A DNA stretch of 64,000 nucleotides from positions 1 through 64,000 of the forward strand of contig NW_020194549.1 in NCBI RefSeq assembly GCF_002865645.1, read 5' to 3'. This stretch comes from Hyaloscypha bicolor E. Lineage: Eukaryota; Ascomycota; Leotiomycetes; Helotiales; Hyaloscyphaceae. The number at the start of each line of letters is the position of its first letter. Within the stretch, counting starts at the first letter, position 1. Under the pieces are notes generated by a model. The model did no database searches, was not told the origin of the DNA, and worked only from the letters and a program-made list of their open reading frames with translations. This document shows positions 59,338 to 64,000 of this stretch, piece by piece. A program made the position numbers and the translations under genes.

Positions 59338-60833
59338 AGGCACGAACCATGTGCTGAAATTATATGGTGGGTGGTCTTGGAAAGCCTATCTAGAGAAGGG
59401 AAGTGCCCATTTTGTACATACAAATCTGTTTAATTTGTCCAATTTGGCCTGGCCATCTTCATGCTTTCCCCATTCATAGATTTTTTCAGCCTCCAGGGAT
59501 GATAGTTCATTCATATGTTCCTCCTTTAGAATATATTTGTTGTTGTTCAGTGTTCACTTTGATGACTTCGAGCAGTGAGTCAGTATTATAGTAACGTTGT
59601 CCTTACGTATTCCCTCGGTCCCTTCCTCGGTCCCCATTTTATCAACTTATCTTCCAAAGCTAGAGCACCACTCACCCGCAAAACACCTCTTTCCGCAGCC
59701 GTCACTTCCCTATCTCCTACCTTATATGTCAATATCTATTTAGATGCATTCCTCTCGGCCTCATCATTGCATACAATCAACTAGTCGTATCGGTTTCAAA
59801 CCGGGATCATATACGAAGGGACTTGAAATACCCAAACTCACCGCATATCTATTTGATTGGTTTGGATAACCTTGCTGTCCATGTGGGTTTCGACGATTTT
59901 GCACGCAGCGTAGCTGGTTATAATCATCTTGGAGGATGTTTCTGCCGAGATAATCACGTGCTTGACTGAGATAGTCATGTCCTTGACAGATGTAAGGACC
60001 GAAAGTCTCTACATTGCCCTGGCGTAAACTGGCCCAGTCGATGCGTATCTCGTTGGCTGGTTTTGACGGTAGTTTTGCTAGTCGTTGCGAAAGCCGTCAC
60101 GAAAGTTGACTTGCTATCTATTTTCGTCTGTCCATTTTGCTTGTGTTTGTCAGTGTGTGTCTGTGTTTTACCTTGGGTGTTTGGGACTTTCGATGGCAAT
60201 TTTTGGTGTTTTTTGGGGAGGGAAATTTTGGAAAGGCAAGGGACAGAAGGGGATATTTAAGAACTTTGACTCCGCCGATTAATCCTTGCTGCTTCTTCTG
60301 CCCTCTCATGCTAAGGTGGGAGTCTAGAGTTATGTTCATAATGAAGCTATTATTCGGACAACAGTACAAGCGGCTGGTGTGTAGCAAGGTAGTGGCAGTA
60401 ATTCAATATCTCACTTTTACCAACCTCGCTGATCTCTCGGCATCGAAGTCTAACCAGATGCTATTCCGTCAGTTGTTTAATAGTCTCCAGTCTCTTCCTG
60501 GCTGTCCTCTGACTGTTCTAGGAGACTATTCATGGGATGCGCTGGTGTTGCAATGCTTTGGAGGTTAACGACTTGATTTTCCAGCTCACGCGGGGTAGGC
60601 ATTCTAGATATACATCCAGTCTATAAACTACAGTGTACCAGCGTACACTCGGTTCCAAACAGTTGGGAATCGGGGAATAAGTCATGTGCTCTGTTACGTA
60701 GCGCCTTCTGTTGAGAATTCAAAGTAAAAGTCACGTGCAATGCTTCTCAGACGACTGTCCATTTTGCAGTGATCTAAGGCCTATACTTATACATATCCAA
60801 ATAGCCCCTATTACCACTGAAAACCCATATTTA
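59338..60833. other. Intergenic region, no gene supported
   Basis: About 1.5 kb downstream of GH7. A plus-strand frame near 60,137-60,568 lacks an early ATG and any motif. Polypyrimidine and T-rich stretches are present near 60,120-60,220. Nothing else was identified. Confidence 0.5.
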
Positions 60834-60931
60834 GCTAAATGCCCTGCATAGCTAAACACCCTTGCATAGCTAAACACCCTTGCATAGCTAAATGCCCCTG
60901 CATAGCTAAATGCCCCTGTATAGCTGAATTG
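60834..60931. repeat. Minisatellite, 17-18-bp unit x5
   Basis: Five imperfect copies of CTAAACACCCTTGCATAG / CTAAATGCCCCTGCATAG in tandem, ending in a degenerate sixth. The copies fall into two variants, ACACCCTT and ATGCCCCT, arranged in runs, which suggests recent duplication. Confidence 0.93.
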
Positions 60932-61275
60932 CCACTAGTAGCCTTAGGCACCAATTTCCAACACCTTCAACTCCCATTAAGCAGCATTCCTAGAATGATG
61001 CACGTGAATATAAATTTATATTTATATTGGCTTGCAAATTTAATTTCATTTTCACTATTAAAGTTAAGCGTAGATACGGGATACTTAAAGAACCTCGTTC
61101 TGATCCGGCAGTCCTCCTACCATCAAACAACAACACCAAGACCACAACACAACAACACAACTTCATCACAGTACTTCTTCGTGCATCGAATTCCACTTCT
61201 ACATTCAAGACTTCTCTCTCACTTCTCATCAAGATCGTGCAGATTGTCTTTCGCCTATCCCTCCCACCCGACCCA

Positions 61276-61434
61276 ATGACACCCGGCAACATGCGCCCTC
61301 TCACCAAGTCCATCGTCAAGCGCAATGCCAACCCCAGCAAACACATCATCCCAGGAGGCAAGCAGCCAGGCGTAAACTTCTTGAACGCTTTCAACCTATC
61401 CGTCAAACTTCCTCCCGCTATGCCCTCGTTTTAA
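61276..61434 (+). CDS. Possible small protein or first exon, unknown
   Basis: An ATG at 61276 follows about 180 bp of A/C-rich then CT-rich leader that looks like a genuine fungal 5' UTR (CAACAACACCAAGACCACAA). The frame gives 52 residues, MTPGNMRPLTKSIVKRNANP onward, basic and Pro/Asn-rich, and stops at TAA. The same frame resumes for about 25 codons (FVKEGGLSAESLAIINEEG) and a second frame from 61481 reads MKKVMYEWVESDYTHGSLHP for 42 codons to a TGA that overlaps a possible donor GTGAGT. A larger gene broken by stops, or an intron-containing gene, is possible. I do not recognise a family. Confidence 0.3.
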   Translation: MTPGNMRPLTKSIVKRNANPSKHIIPGGKQPGVNFLNAFNLSVKLPPAMPSF

Positions 61435-62470
61435 TTCGTCAAGGAGGGAGGTCTTAGCGCGGAGTCCTTGGCTATCATCAATGAAGAAGGTTATGTACGA
61501 GTGGGTTGAGAGTGATTATACTCATGGATCACTTCATCCTTTGAAAGTTACCGATGAAGTTTATTCGGCAGTTCCTGCTGGATCGCCACCTCGACAATAT
61601 GTTCTGTGAGTCATGTACGAGGTCGCAGGCCAGAACGTAAAGGATACTTCATGAACAATGGACAAGATGCAGATATTGGTCAAAAAGCATCCGGATTTGG
61701 AGAATGACTTTCGTCAAATCCTCGACGACGATGACGCTCATCGAGGCTTGAGAGAGTCGATTTTGCCTCCGTCCTGGCTTCATCAGATGACGACGGATCG
61801 GGTAGCAACCATCGTGAAGTCGAGGCATGAATTGGCGGGTTGGTTTTCTTTGGATCTCGCTGATGGACCAAACTTCTCCGGGCGAGCAATGGTAGTGGAA
61901 ACGTAAGCTGCTTGGTGTCTAAGTGGCTGTGGTGGGTGTTTTTCTCTTGGCATACTTCGATTAGTTGCATTTGGCAATAATGAACCTTTTCCCTTACATG
62001 TCCGCAAATCTCAACGTTCTGCGTGATACATGCACAAAACAATCTTGTTTGAAGATAATGCCGACTAATAGAAAGAGCTTATACTACGGCTGCAATACCA
62101 CGAACATCTTGCGCTAGAGTTGCTTAGAATGGAAACAACGTTTGCCTGAGAAACATGGTTCACAGGCGAGTGGCAATTGTTAGACGATCCCCCACCTCTC
62201 CGCACCAGCTGTCCAGAAGATCGACTGATTCCACTACACGTTCTCGCAGTAAGGTGCGTCTAAGGTAGCCGACCAAGTCGTAGGTTGAAAATTCCCCTTA
62301 GCCTTGTAATTTGGCCCGACCAGATAATTTAAGATTTGTCACGGCCTGGACAAGCTGTGGGAGTGGAATGTGGTGTGTTTTGGTATGTTTGTAATGAATG
62401 ATCGTGCCCTAATGGCGATGAAGAAGCTATATATACGCCTGTGCGCAGCACGTGACAAGATTTGAGACTA
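61435..62470. other. Uncertain coding traces, then intergenic
   Basis: Between 61,481 and 61,906 there are two consecutive open stretches on the plus strand in compatible orientation (KVMYEWVESDYTHGS; then MDKMQILVKKHPDLENDFRQ from 61658 to RAMVVET at 61,903). They may be exons or decayed parts of one gene starting at 61276. No splice solution joined all pieces and no domain was recognised. From 61,907 to 62,470 nothing was identified. Confidence 0.35.
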
Positions 62471-62659
62471 TATACGGATATCGCGGCATAAAGTCATGCG
62501 ACTTCAGAGCATGCCTGACCGAGATATACTATTCGGCTACTGCAGGTTCAGATTATAGTAAAGGCAAACGCTGGAAGTCCTTGTAATTATAGTCTTAAGC
62601 CCTATAAGGTGTTTCAGGGATTAAAGGACATTTCTAGGGTATGCCGCGATATCCGTATA
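62471..62659. mobile_element. MITE with 20-bp perfect terminal inverted repeats
   Basis: A 189-bp segment begins TATACGGATATCGCGGCATA and ends with its exact reverse complement. The outer TA may be the target duplication, as for Tc1/mariner-type elements, or part of the repeat. The interior has no coding capacity and no similarity to the other MITEs in the window. Confidence 0.87.
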
Positions 62660-62950
62660 CTAAGTTACTAACTGCATAATGGCACTTCCACATTGAGTCA
62701 TTTGTAGTATGCCGGTAATGTTTGCGGATTGTGATTTACTATTGAATTTGATCGTAATTGACCCAAATCGTATTAGGATTAGCTGGAATTGAGTGGCTCA
62801 GCGAACCAGTCTGAAAGAACAAAAGAGAAAGAATGCCTTGTTTCTATATTCGGCGAAGTCGCGAATAGAAGAAGAACATTTAGCACTTGAATAAAGAAAG
62901 TAAGAGCTAAAGAATTGAATATAGTTTTTGCATTTCCTTTAGTAATCATT

Positions 62951-63052
62951 TGGCTTTAAAACAGCCCGAGAACATTAATATAAACAAATATAATAAACGA
63001 TGATTCAAAGCACTTTCAATATTCTCTTATATATATTAATGTTTTAAAGCCA
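62951..63052. repeat. Inverted repeat with a 10-bp insertion in one arm
   Basis: The left arm reads TGGCTTTAAAAC then CATTAATATA, interrupted by about 10 bp (AGCCCGAGAA). The right arm is the uninterrupted complement TATATTAATGTTTTAAAGCC(A). It could form a hairpin with a bulge, or be a small degenerate MITE. Confidence 0.65.
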
Positions 63053-63266
63053 GACAAGATTGTCAACACAAGTCAAAACAAAACCCGGGGTATCGGGCGA
63101 TCAGCAAAAAGAAGCAAGCAAAGAGAGTTAGTGTCGCAGTGAGAATTACTGAATTGGGGCTAGCGCGATCGCTCTGCTTAGTCAGGATCTGTATACTTAC
63201 TTCCTGAAGCTTTACACTTCACTCAAGCTCTTTTCTAGCTAGTTCAATCAACTCTTTTACCATTTA

Positions 63267-63623
63267 ATGCAACTCCCTACTCTGCGATCTTTACGTGCAT
63301 TAGTTAGGAAAATGAAGGAGGTTTCTAGTTCTAAAGAAATCAGGGTAAAAGAGCAAGACACTCTTCCGCAAGCGCTCACTAAACTGGCCGCGGCAAATCC
63401 GAAAGATGCGTTCCTGGCGGAGAAGTGTGATACAGATACCCGAGTTGAGTCCACAGTCTCAATGAGAGGTGGAAGAAGATCGGAGCCCATGGAGCTATAT
63501 GCGCCTTATCTCTACGAAGATGGCTGCCCGTGCCCATGGTGCGCTTGCGATTGTGTCGGCTGCATGTTCAGTAGGTGGCCACACTCATACCTTCATGCCG
63601 TTATATCCGATCAGATTCGGTAG
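63267..63623 (+). CDS. Small hypothetical protein with Cys-rich C-terminus
   Basis: An open frame of 118 codons from an ATG at 63267, preceded by a CT-rich leader (CTCAAGCTCTTTTCTAG). The N-terminal half is basic and helical in character (LRSLRALVRKMKEVSSS). The C-terminal part holds six cysteines in a cluster, DGCPCPWCACDCVGCMF (residues about 85-101), which could bind metal or be a lipidation/membrane motif. There is no signal peptide. No family is recognised, and an intron or longer gene cannot be excluded. Codon use looks normal for the window. Confidence 0.45.
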   Translation: MQLPTLRSLRALVRKMKEVSSSKEIRVKEQDTLPQALTKLAAANPKDAFLAEKCDTDTRVESTVSMRGGRRSEPMELYAPYLYEDGCPCPWCACDCVGCMFSRWPHSYLHAVISDQIR

Positions 63624-64000
63624 ACTATAAGAGAAACGCAAGTCGTCAAACTTCATGTCTAATGCACCGACCACCGCCAAAGAGCGGGCTTGGAGTAAGC
63701 AATAAGAACTAGAACGCAAAATAGAAAGTTACAATACAAAGGACACCATAGAGGTACAAGTAAAGGTGATTTTTAATGTGTTCTGGGAGAGAAGCCAATG
63801 ATGTACGAGGTGCTGCAAGAAGGCAGAGCTGCTCAGCCTTAACACGGCAGTATTTTATATATCAAAACAACAAATACCACTTAGCCTAAGCTATAACCAC
63901 AGGTATATAATGAGAAATTCTCATATATATGCCGTTCTAATATTCCTAGCTTTTGACTGTTGAAAACTAAAACCCTGCGCGACAATCTACATAGAGTGTG
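63624..64000. other. Window end, no gene seen
   Basis: Balanced to AT-rich sequence downstream of the small ORF, without a recognisable coding, repeat or RNA feature. Confidence 0.5.

Noticed and set aside
60137..60568. 143-codon plus-strand frame
   Set aside because: No early ATG, T-rich low-complexity start and no recognisable domain.
60834..60931. CRISPR-like array
   Set aside because: The repeats are head-to-tail without unique spacers, and the DNA is from a fungus; it is a minisatellite.
1..64000. tRNA or rRNA genes
   Set aside because: I looked for T-loop (GGTTCGA) and cloverleaf arrangements and saw no convincing case by eye; a tRNA scan would settle it.

Overview
The window looks like nuclear DNA of a filamentous ascomycete (Pezizomycotina). 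Genes have short spliceosomal introns (about 47-63 bp in most cases, one of 233 bp), protein families are typically fungal (2EXR, GFA/CENP-V, GH7, RBR/IBR, ECM15), and the repeats carry the mark of repeat-induced point mutation (RIP): almost no CpA/TpG, and Trp/Gln codons turned into TAG/TAA. I cannot name the species.

Two compartments are sharply separated. About 1-12,430, 14,100-23,860 and 26,000-39,330 are AT-rich, RIP-degraded transposon graveyards with no intact gene. Two copies of one Ty3/Gypsy family (Gypsy-A, 298-bp LTRs) lie in opposite orientation at 2826-10656 and 27642-35469, each with a perfect 5-bp target duplication. Between them a nest can be resolved from target duplications: an outer hAT-like element (14508-23856) was hit by a rearranged chromodomain Gypsy (Gypsy-B, 14788-22640) and by a second hAT (22686-23585), which itself holds a Gypsy-B solo LTR (22819-23121).

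Two small GC-balanced islands interrupt the AT blocks. The first (12,430-14,100) holds a wrecked RBR-type ubiquitin-ligase gene interrupted by a palindromic MITE, then a GC-rich fold-back stretch. The second (23,860-26,000) holds three related TA-flanked MITEs, a second copy of the palindromic MITE, and one intact 156-aa gene that may encode a beta-trefoil-like protein.

From 39,330 to the end the base composition is normal. In order: a 2EXR-type gene split by a third hAT element; an ECM15/UPF0045 thiamine-binding-like gene with three introns; a broken GFA-family gene; a secreted PLC-like phosphodiesterase; a MOSC-flavodoxin-reductase-ferredoxin fusion; a broken type-B carboxylesterase; a coiled-coil protein; a second PLC-like phosphodiesterase; a GH7 cellobiohydrolase with one in-frame stop; and a few small or uncertain ORFs. 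Several genes next to the repeats are dead or dying by C-to-T type stops, which fits RIP leaking from transposons into neighbouring single-copy DNA. I found no operon-like or defence-like system. The most unusual items are the four-level nested insertion, the retroelement whose two ends are inverted LTRs inside one target duplication, and the family of GAGTA-repeat hAT elements.
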